Source: Falsochrobactrum shanghaiense (GTDB taxonomy: Bacteria > Pseudomonadota > Alphaproteobacteria > Rhizobiales > Rhizobiaceae). From it: DNA of 64,000 nucleotides. The DNA lies in NCBI RefSeq assembly GCF_003149535.1, contig NZ_QGDB01000003.1:248001-312000 (forward strand), given 5' to 3'. Shown piece by piece: positions 28,481 through 38,018 of this stretch (positions within the stretch are counted from its first letter, which is position 1; every line of letters starts with the position of its first letter). Position numbers and translations under genes: made by a program. A model generated the notes under the pieces. The model made no database searches. It saw only the letters and a list, made by a program, of their open reading frames with translations, and was not told the origin of the DNA.

Positions 28481-29602
28481 ATGAAGGAATGGCTCAGCGG
28501 TCTTGTGGGAGAAAATGCGGCAAATATTGTCGGTTTCGTCCTTGTTTTTGCGATCATTCTAGGCGGAATTTTCGTCGTTCTTTCCATCCTCAGGCGTTTT
28601 AGCGGCGGTAGTTTTTCGGCTGGCGGACGTGGCGGACGCCAGCCCCGGCTTTCGGTTATGGACGCCGCTGCGGTCGATAATCGCCGCAAGCTTGTCCTGA
28701 TACGCCGGGACGATGTTGAGCATCTGCTTCTTATCGGCGGCCCAACGGATGTCGTGGTCGAGCAGAATATCACTTCGGAGCCACGGATAGCCTCACGCAC
28801 CGAACCATCACGCATAGAGCCAGGGCATATCGAGCGGTTCCGCCAGCATGAGGCAACCATCACGTCGGACAAAGAAAACACGATCCAGTTGAATTCTCCG
28901 ATAGAAACGCCGGTTTTTGCCGAACCATTCCCCGTAAGGGAAGAGGCACCTGCTTTTCAGCCTGAACGGGAAGCCGCGCAAAAGCCTGTTGCACCGCAGC
29001 CGCCTGTGACGCCGGCAGCTCCACAAATGCCGCAAACACCGCCACAGCCGCGCTCCACCACACATTACCCACCGCAGCCACGGACCGTCGTGCCGCCACG
29101 TCCGGCGGAACAGCAATCGCCGTCGCCGCGCCTGCATCCGGTCTATCCGCTTAGTCGCGTTTCACGCGGAGTCCTGACCTCCACATCGGGGGCCGCAAGT
29201 GTCAGGGAACAGGAGAAGATCGTTCCAAAGGATGCTGGCGACACCGTTCCCGATCGTGAGACAGCCCCGCAAAAGCCCGTCGTTGCGGAAGCCGCCACGC
29301 TGCACAACATAACACCAAAAGCGGAAGAACCTCGTGCCAGCTCCGGGCCGGAGTTTGTCGACAATAATCTCGAAGGACTGAGCGGTGCCCTGAACGACGC
29401 AATCATGTCGGATCTGTCCGCCGATGAGACTATCCCGGAAGGCCAGAAAGAATTCGACAAATTTGAGGTTGAAGACTTTGAAAGCGAATTGCTCGGCTCG
29501 CTGGATATTTCCCCCGATGGCAATAAGCCGGAGCACAATATTGAAGACGAAATGGAAAAGCTTCTGGGCGAACTGACGCGAGATGAGACCCGCCATCGGT
29601 AG
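28481..29602 (+). CDS. FliO-like single-pass membrane protein with long disordered tail
   Basis: 373 residues. One transmembrane helix (about 18-39, IVGFVLVFAIILGGIFVVL) is followed by a FliO/MopB-like beta domain of about 60 residues (RRKLVLIRRDDVEHLLLIGG and PTDVVVEQ). The rest is a long Pro/Gln/Glu-rich, low-complexity tail ending in an acidic helix (KFEVEDFESELLGSLDIS). FliO sits in flagellar export systems, but there are no flagellar genes here. Rhizobia carry such orphan FliO-like proteins, whose role I do not know. A shared terminator lies downstream. Confidence 0.7.
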   Translation: MKEWLSGLVGENAANIVGFVLVFAIILGGIFVVLSILRRFSGGSFSAGGRGGRQPRLSVMDAAAVDNRRKLVLIRRDDVEHLLLIGGPTDVVVEQNITSEPRIASRTEPSRIEPGHIERFRQHEATITSDKENTIQLNSPIETPVFAEPFPVREEAPAFQPEREAAQKPVAPQPPVTPAAPQMPQTPPQPRSTTHYPPQPRTVVPPRPAEQQSPSPRLHPVYPLSRVSRGVLTSTSGAASVREQEKIVPKDAGDTVPDRETAPQKPVVAEAATLHNITPKAEEPRASSGPEFVDNNLEGLSGALNDAIMSDLSADETIPEGQKEFDKFEVEDFESELLGSLDISPDGNKPEHNIEDEMEKLLGELTRDETRHR

Positions 29603-29634
29603 GCTGGTTTAATGATCTCGTTTAGTGACCGGGT

Positions 29635-29708
29635 CAGATCGGCGCTCTAAGCTTTTGTTTAAACGCGCATTTTTACCGAAAACCGTTTCACATTTTTCGG
29701 GATGCGCT
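29635..29708. repeat. Intergenic inverted repeat, copy 2
   Basis: Second copy of the 74-base element at 28179-28252. Here the inner stem is better (CCGAAAA with TTTTCGG) inside GCGCAT and ATGCGC. It lies 33 bases after the FliO-like gene, so the two copies flank that gene in the same orientation. Confidence 0.8.
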
Positions 29709-29738
29709 CCAAACCGGAACGGTGCGAAGTTCCAAACA

Positions 29739-29768
29739 AAAAGGCTGCAACGAGGGTTGCAGCCTTTT
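29739..29768. terminator. Bidirectional terminator between the FliO-like gene and dksA
   Basis: A perfect 13-base stem (AAAAGGCTGCAAC with GTTGCAGCCTTTT) has a 4-base loop and lies between convergent genes. The 301-base gap 29603-29903 otherwise holds only the repeat copy. Confidence 0.88.
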
Positions 29769-29903
29769 GAATTTCGAGATGGGTGCCAAGAGAAGATAGA
29801 TCGCGTTCCGCATTTACGAATGCGGATAAACGGCTCCAAAAGCGCCTATCAGCATAGGCTTGATCGCAATCTGAAAACCGTTTCCCTTACTCGGGGCGCA
29901 GGG

Positions 29904-30320
29904 CTAATCGTCGCGATAAACCTTTTCGCGCCGCTCATGGCGTTCTTGCGCTTCGATCGATAGTGTCGCAATAGGTCTTGCGTCAAGACGCTTCAAGCTG
30001 ATCGGGTCACCAGTTTCTTCGCAGAAACCGTAAGTTCCCTCGTCGATACGACTAAGAGCTGCATCGATTTTAGAGATCAACTTGCGCTGTCTGTCACGCG
30101 CGCGCAGTTCAATTGCCCGGTCCGTTTCAGACGATGCCCTGTCCGCCAAGTCCGGATGATTGGCATTTTCCTGCTGGAGCGCTTCCAGTGTTTCGCGCGC
30201 TTCGCGCAGGATGTCGTTTCTCCAAGCGACCAGCTTGGTTCGGAAGTAAGACTTCTGCCGTTCATTCATGAACGGTTCGTCTTCAGTGGGTCTATAGTCA
30301 AGGTCGATTAATTCACTCAT
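29904..30320 (-). CDS. dksA: DksA-type RNA polymerase-binding transcription factor
   Basis: 138 residues. DksA works with ppGpp to adjust transcription during nutrient stress by reaching into the polymerase secondary channel. The coiled-coil arms and the tip region around DLADRASSETDRAIELRARDR fit the family. The C-terminal zinc-finger region reads YGFCEETGDPISLKRLDARP. Only one Cys remains there instead of the usual four, so zinc is probably not bound. A GGGTGA site precedes the ATG. It is a single gene. Confidence 0.92.
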   Translation of the reverse strand: MSELIDLDYRPTEDEPFMNERQKSYFRTKLVAWRNDILREARETLEALQQENANHPDLADRASSETDRAIELRARDRQRKLISKIDAALSRIDEGTYGFCEETGDPISLKRLDARPIATLSIEAQERHERREKVYRDD

Positions 30321-30712
30321 TCTGAATCACCCCACATCTAGGAGACGCGGGCAGTTATATAAGTCCATCGTGACAAGGACACAACACTAAACAATCAAGC
30401 ACCATTATTTTTTATGCGTAAAAAATGAGCATTTTTTCAGAATTCGACTGAGGCACAATTTTGCGATTTCTGTCTTTATTCTGATTTAACCAAAGACATC
30501 AACTGATTAAGCACTTTCCTCATTTCAAAAAAGCCAGCAGGGAGAATATAGGTGGCTTATATTCTTATGCCTAATAATACAGCAAAATTACCTGTGAATA
30601 TTTGCCAATCATATCCTGATCTTGCATCCAAAGCCATTCAACCAGAGAAATCCTGTGAAAATTGTGGCACAAAGAAGGAGCGTCGCGCATAAACATCACG
30701 GAGATCATATCG
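30321..30712. other. AT-rich gene-free stretch upstream of sixA
   Basis: 392 bases, visibly AT-richer than the surroundings. It holds two small AT hairpins: AAAAAATG/CATTTTTT at 30420-30437 and AGAATATA/TATATTCT at 30543-30565. I see no gene. The dksA promoter (left) and the sixA promoter (right) should be here. Confidence 0.5.
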
Positions 30713-31222
30713 ATGAGCCAGCTTCTTCTGCTCCGGCATGCCAAGGCTGTCAAAGCCAAGCCCGCCATGAGCGATTTTGAAAGGCCACTTGCCAATGAGG
30801 GCCTTGCAGCCCTGGATTTGCTGGCCGAGGCCATGAAGAAATCCAACCTCTTCCCGCAGCGCGTGGTGCTTTCGGGATCGTGTCGAACCCGTGAGACGGC
30901 ATTCGGCCTGATAGAGCGTCTGGGCGTCGAGATCGAAACGATAATCGATGACGGAATCTATCACGGCGGACCCGGCGATTATATGAAGGCGATCATGCAG
31001 CATGGCGATGTGGAACGCCTGATGCTGGTCGCACATAACCCCACGATCGAAGAATTGGCGCTATCGCTATGCGGTCATGGCAATACGGATAGTATCGCAA
31101 GATTGATCAGCGGCTTTCCCACTGCGGCCCTTGCAACCATTTCCTTTGAAAAGCCTTTGCCGGAAATCGCGCGCAAGCAAGGTTTTCTGGAAAGCTTTCC
31201 GATACCGCAGATTATTTCGTAA
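30713..31222 (+). CDS. sixA: SixA-type histidine phosphatase
   Basis: Phosphohistidine phosphatase of the histidine phosphatase superfamily, 169 residues. The catalytic RHAKA lies at the N-terminus (LLLLRHAKAVKAKP), and the second His is in LVAHNPTIEELA. SixA removes phosphate from histidine-phosphotransfer domains in E. coli; the target here is unknown. I chose the ATG at 30713 because GGAG precedes it; the frame is also open from 30662. It is followed after about 80 bases by ycjX and ycjF on the same strand. Confidence 0.9.
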   Translation: MSQLLLLRHAKAVKAKPAMSDFERPLANEGLAALDLLAEAMKKSNLFPQRVVLSGSCRTRETAFGLIERLGVEIETIIDDGIYHGGPGDYMKAIMQHGDVERLMLVAHNPTIEELALSLCGHGNTDSIARLISGFPTAALATISFEKPLPEIARKQGFLESFPIPQIIS

Positions 31223-31303
31223 CTACAGGCGCTTTCATTCCTGTCAAATTTACGGACAGGTTCCTATCTATAGAGCCGGACGATAGACTGCGAGAGGAAG
31301 CAA

Positions 31304-32758
31304 TTGGCAAAACTGACCAGTTTCAGCGATGAGGCGAAAATCGCGTTCGATACGCTGACAGAGCGCGCAAGCGGTCTGCTGTCTCCATCGCTCCGTTTGG
31401 GAGTTACCGGCCTTTCACGAGCAGGAAAAACAGTTTTCATCACTGCGCTGGTGCATAATATGGTGCATGGCGGGCGGCTGCCGATGTTCGAGGCCTATAA
31501 ATCGGGCCGGATTTCGCGCTCCTTGCTGGAGCCGCAGCCTGACGATGCAGTTCCGCGTTTTCAGTATGAAGAACACCTTTCCGCCTTGCTGGACGAGCGC
31601 ATCTGGCCTGATTCCACCAGAGCGATTTCACAATTACGCCTGACCATTGAATATGAATCGGCTTCCGGATGGGGGCGCTGGCTTTCGCCGGGGCGGCTTT
31701 CGGTCGATATTGTCGATTATCCGGGCGAATGGTTGCTCGACCTTCCCCTTCTGGGCAAAAACTATCGGGAATTCAGCCGGGATTCCTTTTTGCTCGCGCA
31801 GGAACCCACCCATAAGGATCTGGCGCAAGAATGGCTGATGGAGGCGCAGGCGATCAAGGCGTCGGAAGGCGCTGATGAACTGACGGCGCAACGGCTTGCA
31901 AGAAGCTTTACCGCCTATTTGCGCGCCGGAAAAGCCGATGAGCGTGCGCTTTCGACCTTGCCGCCGGGACGCTTTCTCATGCCCGGCGATCTCGACGGTT
32001 CCCCTGCGCTTACCTTCGCGCCCCTTCCCGATCTGACAACCGAAGACTTCAGGAACGGCAGTCTGGCGGCAATGATGGAACGCCGTTACGAAGCCTATAA
32101 AACCCATGTCATCAAACCATTTTTTCGCGAGCATATAGCCCGGCTGGACCGACAGATCATTCTTATAGACGCGATGCAGGCCATGAATGCGGGTGGTGCC
32201 GTGGTCGCCGATCTTGAACGCGCGCTGACCGATATTCTGTCCTGCTTCCGTCCCGGCCGCTCCAATCTTCTGACCGGGCTGATCCAGCGCCGGATCGGGC
32301 GTATTCTGGTGGCCGCCACCAAGGCCGATCATCTTCATCACGAAAGCCATGACCGCTTGCAGGCCATTGTCAGAAGGCTCGTGGAGCGCGCCATCGAACG
32401 GGCCGATTTTTCCGGTGCGGATATAGAAGTTTTGGCGATGGCGGCTGTTCGTGCAACCCGTGAGGCGACCGTCAAAGAAGGCAAGGATATTCTGCCGGTC
32501 ATCGTCGGCACGCCACTTGAAGGTGAACGGATCAATGGCGAGGTTTTTGATGGGAAAACCGAAACAGCTATATTTCCCGGTGATTTACCAAAAGACCCTA
32601 ATGTAATATTCGAAGATTTATCGAATGAACCAACTATTCGTTTCGTGCGTTTCCGTCCGCCTCGACTGGAGCGAACTGCTGAAGGGCTCACATTGTCGCT
32701 CCCCCATATAAGGCTCGATCGCGCTCTGCAATTTCTCATCGGGGATCGTCTGGCATGA
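31304..32758 (+). CDS. ycjX: YcjX family P-loop (GTPase-like) protein
   Basis: 484 residues with a P-loop LGVTGLSRAGKTVFITALVH and a downstream VDIVDYPGEWLLDLPLL, which has the D-x-x-G of GTPases. The family is linked to stress and envelope functions in proteobacteria, but its biochemical role is unsettled. The start is TTG with GAGGAAG just upstream. The stop overlaps the ycjF start by four bases, so the pair is translationally coupled. Confidence 0.93.
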   Translation: MAKLTSFSDEAKIAFDTLTERASGLLSPSLRLGVTGLSRAGKTVFITALVHNMVHGGRLPMFEAYKSGRISRSLLEPQPDDAVPRFQYEEHLSALLDERIWPDSTRAISQLRLTIEYESASGWGRWLSPGRLSVDIVDYPGEWLLDLPLLGKNYREFSRDSFLLAQEPTHKDLAQEWLMEAQAIKASEGADELTAQRLARSFTAYLRAGKADERALSTLPPGRFLMPGDLDGSPALTFAPLPDLTTEDFRNGSLAAMMERRYEAYKTHVIKPFFREHIARLDRQIILIDAMQAMNAGGAVVADLERALTDILSCFRPGRSNLLTGLIQRRIGRILVAATKADHLHHESHDRLQAIVRRLVERAIERADFSGADIEVLAMAAVRATREATVKEGKDILPVIVGTPLEGERINGEVFDGKTETAIFPGDLPKDPNVIFEDLSNEPTIRFVRFRPPRLERTAEGLTLSLPHIRLDRALQFLIGDRLA

Positions 32759-33846
32759 GTGAAAAGCCGCCGCGCAAACCTGCATCTTTTAGCGTTAACC
32801 AGCCGCGACCCGAGCAGTTGACGGAGGAAAGCGGCACAGATCGGCTGCGTCATCCACGCGCCGTAACCGATCTGGAACAGCTTATTCTGGAAAAGGATGT
32901 CTTTGCGCTTAGTGCAGAGGAAGAAGCCGAACTTGAAGCACTCGATCCAGCATATGAGCCGGTTCCTCGCAGAGGCTGGTCGCTGAGCCGGATATTGTTT
33001 GGCGCGCTTGGCATATTGGTTTCCTTTGCCGTCGCCATATGGGTCGAAGACCTCATCCGGGCCCTGTTTACGCGGGCGGACTGGCTGGGCTGGACGGCTT
33101 TCGGTGTCGCGATGGTCGCTCTTTTGGCGTTTATCGCGATCATTATTCGCGAACTGGTTGCCTTGCGCCGCCTGGCGTCAGTACAGCATTTGCGTAAAGA
33201 CGCAGCCGATGCAGCCATGCATGACGATATGGCGGCTGCCAGAAGGGCCGTGGATGCCCTGCGCGCAATTGCCAGCGGCCTGCCGGAGACCGCACGCGGC
33301 AGGAAGATGCTCGATGGCCTGACCGATGACATCATAGACGGGCGCGATCTCATCCGTCTTGCCGAAACGGAATTGTTGCGCCCACTCGACCGGGAGGCGC
33401 GCCTGCTGATCATGAATGCATCGCGGCGCGTATCGATCGTAACAGCCATCAGCCCCCGCGCCCTCGTTGATGTCGCCTATGTGGTTTTTGAATCGGCACG
33501 GCTCATCCGCAGGCTCTCGCAACTTTATGGCGGACGGCCTGGAACGCTCGGGTTCATGAAGCTCATAAGACGGGTCGTGGCACATCTCGCGGTCACAGGG
33601 ACTTTGGCCATGGGCGACAGTGTTATCCAGCAGCTTGTCGGCCATGGGCTTGCCTCGCGTCTTTCTGCCAAGCTTGGCGAAGGCGTGGTCAACGGCCTGA
33701 TGACCGCACGTATCGGCATTGCCGCCATGGATGTGGTTCGCCCTTTTCCCTTCAACGCGGAAAAGCGTCCCGGTGTGAGCGATTTCATCGGTGATCTGGC
33801 CCGAATAGCAGGGGAGAAAAACCCGAAGGCAAAAGCTGGAAATTAA
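32755..33846 (+). CDS. ycjF: YcjF family inner-membrane protein (DUF697, TIGR01620-like)
   Basis: 363 residues. A Pro-rich cytoplasmic start is followed by two transmembrane helices (near residues 80-100 and 110-135). A helical cytoplasmic part with the DUF697-like segment TAISPRALVDVAYVVFESARL then follows, and a hydrophobic stretch near VTGTLAMGDSVIQQLVG. It always follows ycjX in proteobacteria, so the two proteins are expected to work together at the inner membrane. Confidence 0.92.
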   Translation: MSEKPPRKPASFSVNQPRPEQLTEESGTDRLRHPRAVTDLEQLILEKDVFALSAEEEAELEALDPAYEPVPRRGWSLSRILFGALGILVSFAVAIWVEDLIRALFTRADWLGWTAFGVAMVALLAFIAIIIRELVALRRLASVQHLRKDAADAAMHDDMAAARRAVDALRAIASGLPETARGRKMLDGLTDDIIDGRDLIRLAETELLRPLDREARLLIMNASRRVSIVTAISPRALVDVAYVVFESARLIRRLSQLYGGRPGTLGFMKLIRRVVAHLAVTGTLAMGDSVIQQLVGHGLASRLSAKLGEGVVNGLMTARIGIAAMDVVRPFPFNAEKRPGVSDFIGDLARIAGEKNPKAKAGN

Positions 33847-34024
33847 AGCAATTTGTGTTTAAAGGTCAGCATCGAAACTGCTCCGCACAAACCAAGTGTT
33901 AACCATTCCGCACCATTATAAAAACCATCATCAGATCCGCCTTTCAGGATCTTTTGCTGAAAATGACTGAATGCGATTCTTTAGAAATTCGTCCTTCGGG
34001 GCGGGATTCCGGACAGAGCTGAAC

Positions 34025-34558
34025 ATGAAAAAATATATCACCGCCTGCCTTACATTGCTGCCCGTATCGCTTCTGGCCGCACCCGCCATGGCGGCTGATA
34101 AGGATAAGAAGTTCTTCCAGTCGATTGAAGGTCAATGGTCAGGCCCCGGCGAGGTCGTCGCCGGAAAATATAAGGGCACGAAATTCGTCTGTAATCTTGC
34201 GGGCAGCACGCCCGATGAAGCGGTGGGCATGACGCTCGATGGATCGTGCCGTGTGGGAGTTTTCTCGCAGGAGATGAAGGCGACCGTCACGCGCGTCGGT
34301 TCAAAATATTCCGGCAAGTTCAATGATGGCGCAGAAGGCAAGGGCCTGAATGTCACCTCGGGCTCGGTCAGCGGCAATAAAGTGGTTCTCGGCCTCAACC
34401 GCAAGGAACTCAATGGCGCCATGCTGGCGCGGGTTGCCGATAGAAACACGATGAATGTGACCGTATCGGTTCGCGTGGAAGAAGAACTAATTCCGGTGAT
34501 CGGCATGAGCCTGAAGCGCGTGGACAATATCGCCGTCGGCAGCATCGCCAAAAATTAA
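34025..34558 (+). CDS. Small exported protein of unknown function, 177 aa
   Basis: The ATG at 34025 begins a clear signal peptide (MKKYITACLTLLPVSLLAAP, cleaved after AMA). The mature protein is beta-rich and starts FFQSIEGQWSGPGEVVAGKY, which resembles lipocalin- or heme-binding-like small beta barrels. I do not recognise the family with certainty. The region after the stop is a 16-base palindrome shared with the convergent folK gene. Confidence 0.7.
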   Translation: MKKYITACLTLLPVSLLAAPAMAADKDKKFFQSIEGQWSGPGEVVAGKYKGTKFVCNLAGSTPDEAVGMTLDGSCRVGVFSQEMKATVTRVGSKYSGKFNDGAEGKGLNVTSGSVSGNKVVLGLNRKELNGAMLARVADRNTMNVTVSVRVEEELIPVIGMSLKRVDNIAVGSIAKN

Positions 34559-34564
34559 AACGGT

Positions 34565-34580
34565 TTCTGTTTAAACAGAA
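34565..34580. repeat. 16-base perfect palindrome between convergent genes
   Basis: TTCTGTTTAAACAGAA is fully self-complementary, between the exported-protein gene and folK. It is AT-rich, so if it acts as a terminator it would be a weak one. Confidence 0.5.
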
Positions 34581-34581
34581 T

Positions 34582-35112
34582 TCACTTTCGCCACCAGCCT
34601 GCATCCATGTGGGCTTTTTCTATTCCGGCATGTTCGCAATCCGCTTCCCATTCGGAAACGGTTTTTCCGCAAATATGCAGATCTGGCGCAATATCGTTGA
34701 GCGGCACGAGTACAAAAGCGCGCTCGTGAATACGCGGATGGGGCAGGATAAGTGAGGCTTCATTGAGATGAATCGCCCTGCCTGCATTGTCCTGCATGGC
34801 AAGAATATCAATATCGATGATACGCGGCCCCCAGCGTTCGAGCCTCACGCGTTTGAGCGTTCGCTCTATCTCCAGGCAAGTCGCGATCAGCGCCAAAGGC
34901 TCCAGCAATGTTTCAATCTGCGCGCATGCATTATGAAACCATGCCTGATCCGTCTTGCCCCAGGGTGGCGTGCGGTAAACCGGAGAAACGGAAATTACCC
35001 GCGTATCCTCGCGCGCATCGAGCGTTCTCAATGCATGAGCCATGGATTCTACAGGGTCATCGAGATTGCCGCCAAGGCCAAGCCAGGCGACAAAAGGCAA
35101 TTCACGGACCAT
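34582..35112 (-). CDS. folK: HPPK, 6-hydroxymethyl-dihydropterin pyrophosphokinase
   Basis: 176-residue folate enzyme that pyrophosphorylates hydroxymethyl-dihydropterin. Visible family blocks are LGGNLDDPVESM, GPRIIDIDILAM (the catalytic Asp pair) and LPHPRIHERAFVLVPL. It is the last gene of the folP-folB-folK operon. The start overlaps the folB stop by one base (TGATG), which points to coupled translation. Confidence 0.95.
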   Translation of the reverse strand: MVRELPFVAWLGLGGNLDDPVESMAHALRTLDAREDTRVISVSPVYRTPPWGKTDQAWFHNACAQIETLLEPLALIATCLEIERTLKRVRLERWGPRIIDIDILAMQDNAGRAIHLNEASLILPHPRIHERAFVLVPLNDIAPDLHICGKTVSEWEADCEHAGIEKAHMDAGWWRK

Positions 35113-35471
35113 CAGCGCGGATACACCACGGTGACTTCGACATGATCAAGCACGCCCGGAACCGGCGCATTGGGCTTGCGAATGGTGATCTCGGCGCGCT
35201 TTATCTGAGGAAAGCGCTTGACCAGTGCTCGCCCGACATCAAGCGCCAATGTTTCAATCAGATAGCGTTGGCGACCGGTGATGATGTCCTGAATTACGGT
35301 AAAGGCTATGCCGTAATGCACCGTACCTTCGATGTCGTCATTTTCCAGTGCATTGCCCGGATCAACGTCGAGTATGGCATCGACATAGAAACGCTGGCCG
35401 AGTTTATGCTCTTCATCGAAGACGCCGTGATGCGCGAAGAAGGCGCAGTTCATGATGCGGATTGTGTACAC
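35112..35471 (-). CDS. folB: Dihydroneopterin aldolase
   Basis: 119 residues, the usual length. It cleaves dihydroneopterin to hydroxymethyl-dihydropterin. Family blocks are FFAHHGVFDEEHKLGQRF and the C-terminal VTVVYPR. A GTG at 35471 or the ATG at 35453 could be the start; I keep the former because it leaves a normal 17-base gap from folP. It is the middle gene of the fol operon. Confidence 0.93.
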   Translation of the reverse strand: MYTIRIMNCAFFAHHGVFDEEHKLGQRFYVDAILDVDPGNALENDDIEGTVHYGIAFTVIQDIITGRQRYLIETLALDVGRALVKRFPQIKRAEITIRKPNAPVPGVLDHVEVTVVYPR

Positions 35472-35488
35472 GGCTTTGTTTCCTGTTC

Positions 35489-36325
35489 TCAGTCGGCCCT
35501 GCTTTGCAGAATAGCATCCGCAACCGCAAGCGCGTCCCTATTAAAAGCGACATTGTGAACCCGGAAAATGTCGGCGCCGGCGAGCCGCATTGCAACGGAG
35601 GTCGCAGCGGTTCCCACGTCGCGCATCAGGGGCTCGGTCTGCCCGGTTATAGCACCAATGAAACGCTTGCGCGATGTTCCGACAAGCAATGGATAGCCGA
35701 AGCTTTCAAGTTCTTCCAGCCGGCGCATCAGTGCTACATCTTCGCGGCTGTCCTTGCCGAAGCCAAAGCCCGGATCAAGCACGATACGCGATGTTTCGAC
35801 GCCTGCTTTGCGGGCGATTTCCAAAGATGCCTCAAGAAAATCAAACTGATCGGCAATGACATCGGGATTGGTCGTCCTGTCGCGGCTGGTATGCATGATG
35901 ACCAGCCCTGCTCCGCTATCCCTGGCAAGTTTTGCTATTTCCGGCTCTTTTTGCAGGCCCCATACGTCATTGACGATATGCGCGCCTGCCTCCACGGCGT
36001 GCCGGGCGGTCGAGGCCCGATATGTATCCACCGATATAAGGCAATCGAAGCGCTTGCTTAAAGCCGCAATTACCGGAACGACGCGCGCGGTTTCCATTTC
36101 GGCGTCGACAGAGGCACCGCCGGGGCGGGTCGATTCGCCGCCGACATCGATTATTATGGCCCCCTCTTCCAGCATTTTTTCGGCAACAGCCAGCGCCTTG
36201 TCGAGATCGGTATAACGTCCGCCATCGGAAAAAGAATCCGGCGTTATGTTCAGGATGCCCATGATCACCGATTTCGCGCCCAGTTGAAGGCTGCGGCCAT
36301 GAGCGAGTTGCCATTGTTTTCGCAT
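35489..36325 (-). CDS. folP: Dihydropteroate synthase
   Basis: Joins hydroxymethyl-dihydropterin pyrophosphate with p-aminobenzoate; it is the sulfonamide target. TIM-barrel blocks are visible: MGILNITPDSFSDGG, IIDVGGESTRPG, NDVWG and LDPGFGFGK. I chose the ATG at 36325 because the 278-residue product matches the family. In-frame ATGs at 36352 and 36424 and an open frame to 36481 would add an unlikely N-terminal tail and overlap the upstream divergent DUF922 region. It is the first gene of the operon, followed after 17 bases by folB. Confidence 0.93.
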   Translation of the reverse strand: MRKQWQLAHGRSLQLGAKSVIMGILNITPDSFSDGGRYTDLDKALAVAEKMLEEGAIIIDVGGESTRPGGASVDAEMETARVVPVIAALSKRFDCLISVDTYRASTARHAVEAGAHIVNDVWGLQKEPEIAKLARDSGAGLVIMHTSRDRTTNPDVIADQFDFLEASLEIARKAGVETSRIVLDPGFGFGKDSREDVALMRRLEELESFGYPLLVGTSRKRFIGAITGQTEPLMRDVGTAATSVAMRLAGADIFRVHNVAFNRDALAVADAILQSRAD

Positions 36326-36479
36326 TACTGGAAATTCCGATTCGTTTCTCATCGAGCGAATATGTCCGTTGGGCAAAATCTCGACGCATAAACTGTTATA
36401 GTTCTCTTGACGATTGCGTGCCATGTTGCACAAGGATGATTTATGCGTTCTTTCTGGTTTTATGAAGAGGTGCCGGAAC

Positions 36480-37103
36480 ATGTCTTTTAAAAAACGGGTT
36501 CTGGCTCTTGGCCTCGCTTTGTTTTTTGTCGCGCCTCAGGCGGAGGCCGCGTCGATTTTTCGTAATGTTAAATATTACAACATCAATGGAAATACAGCCG
36601 CCGATCTCGACAAGGCATTATCAAGCAGTGGCCCGTTTCTCAAAAAGACCGGCCATCACCATCCGGGCGCCGCTGAAATCCGTTTCGATGCCAAGGTGCA
36701 ATATGGGCGCGCGGCGGGCAGCCGGGCCTGCAAGGTGCAGAATGTTTACGTGAACATTCATGCCAAAGTTATGCTGCCGCGCTGGAAACAACGGCGCAAA
36801 GCCGATGCGGAACTGGCATTGGTATGGGATACGCTGTTGCAGGATATTCGTCGACACGAGGAAAGCCATATCGTCATCGCCCGCAGCCATGCCAGCGAGA
36901 TGGAGCGGCAGATTCGCGCCTTGCGGACCCGTACCGACTGCGCCGACCTTCGCGCTGATATTGATCGCATCACCGCAAAGCTGATGAAAGCGCACGACAA
37001 GGCGCAGGAACAGTTCGACCGGGTCGAAACCATCAATTTCGAAAACCGTTTTGAACGGCTGCTGACCTACAGAATGGAGCGAATGCAGCAGAACAAGCGT
37101 TGA
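36480..37103 (+). CDS. DUF922 exported putative zinc protease, 207 aa
   Basis: Signal peptide MSFKKRVLALGLALFFVAPQ, cleaved near AEA-A. The family-defining zinc motif HEESH (H126, E127, H130) fits HExxH. This suggests a periplasmic metallopeptidase-like fold, but activity has not been shown for the family as far as I know. The C-terminal half is strongly helical and charged. A coding GAGG is close upstream of the ATG. It is divergent from folP and convergent with the ferredoxin gene. Confidence 0.83.
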   Translation: MSFKKRVLALGLALFFVAPQAEAASIFRNVKYYNINGNTAADLDKALSSSGPFLKKTGHHHPGAAEIRFDAKVQYGRAAGSRACKVQNVYVNIHAKVMLPRWKQRRKADAELALVWDTLLQDIRRHEESHIVIARSHASEMERQIRALRTRTDCADLRADIDRITAKLMKAHDKAQEQFDRVETINFENRFERLLTYRMERMQQNKR

Positions 37104-37121
37104 AAGTGACGAGGCAAGCTG

Positions 37122-38018
<897 letters not shown>

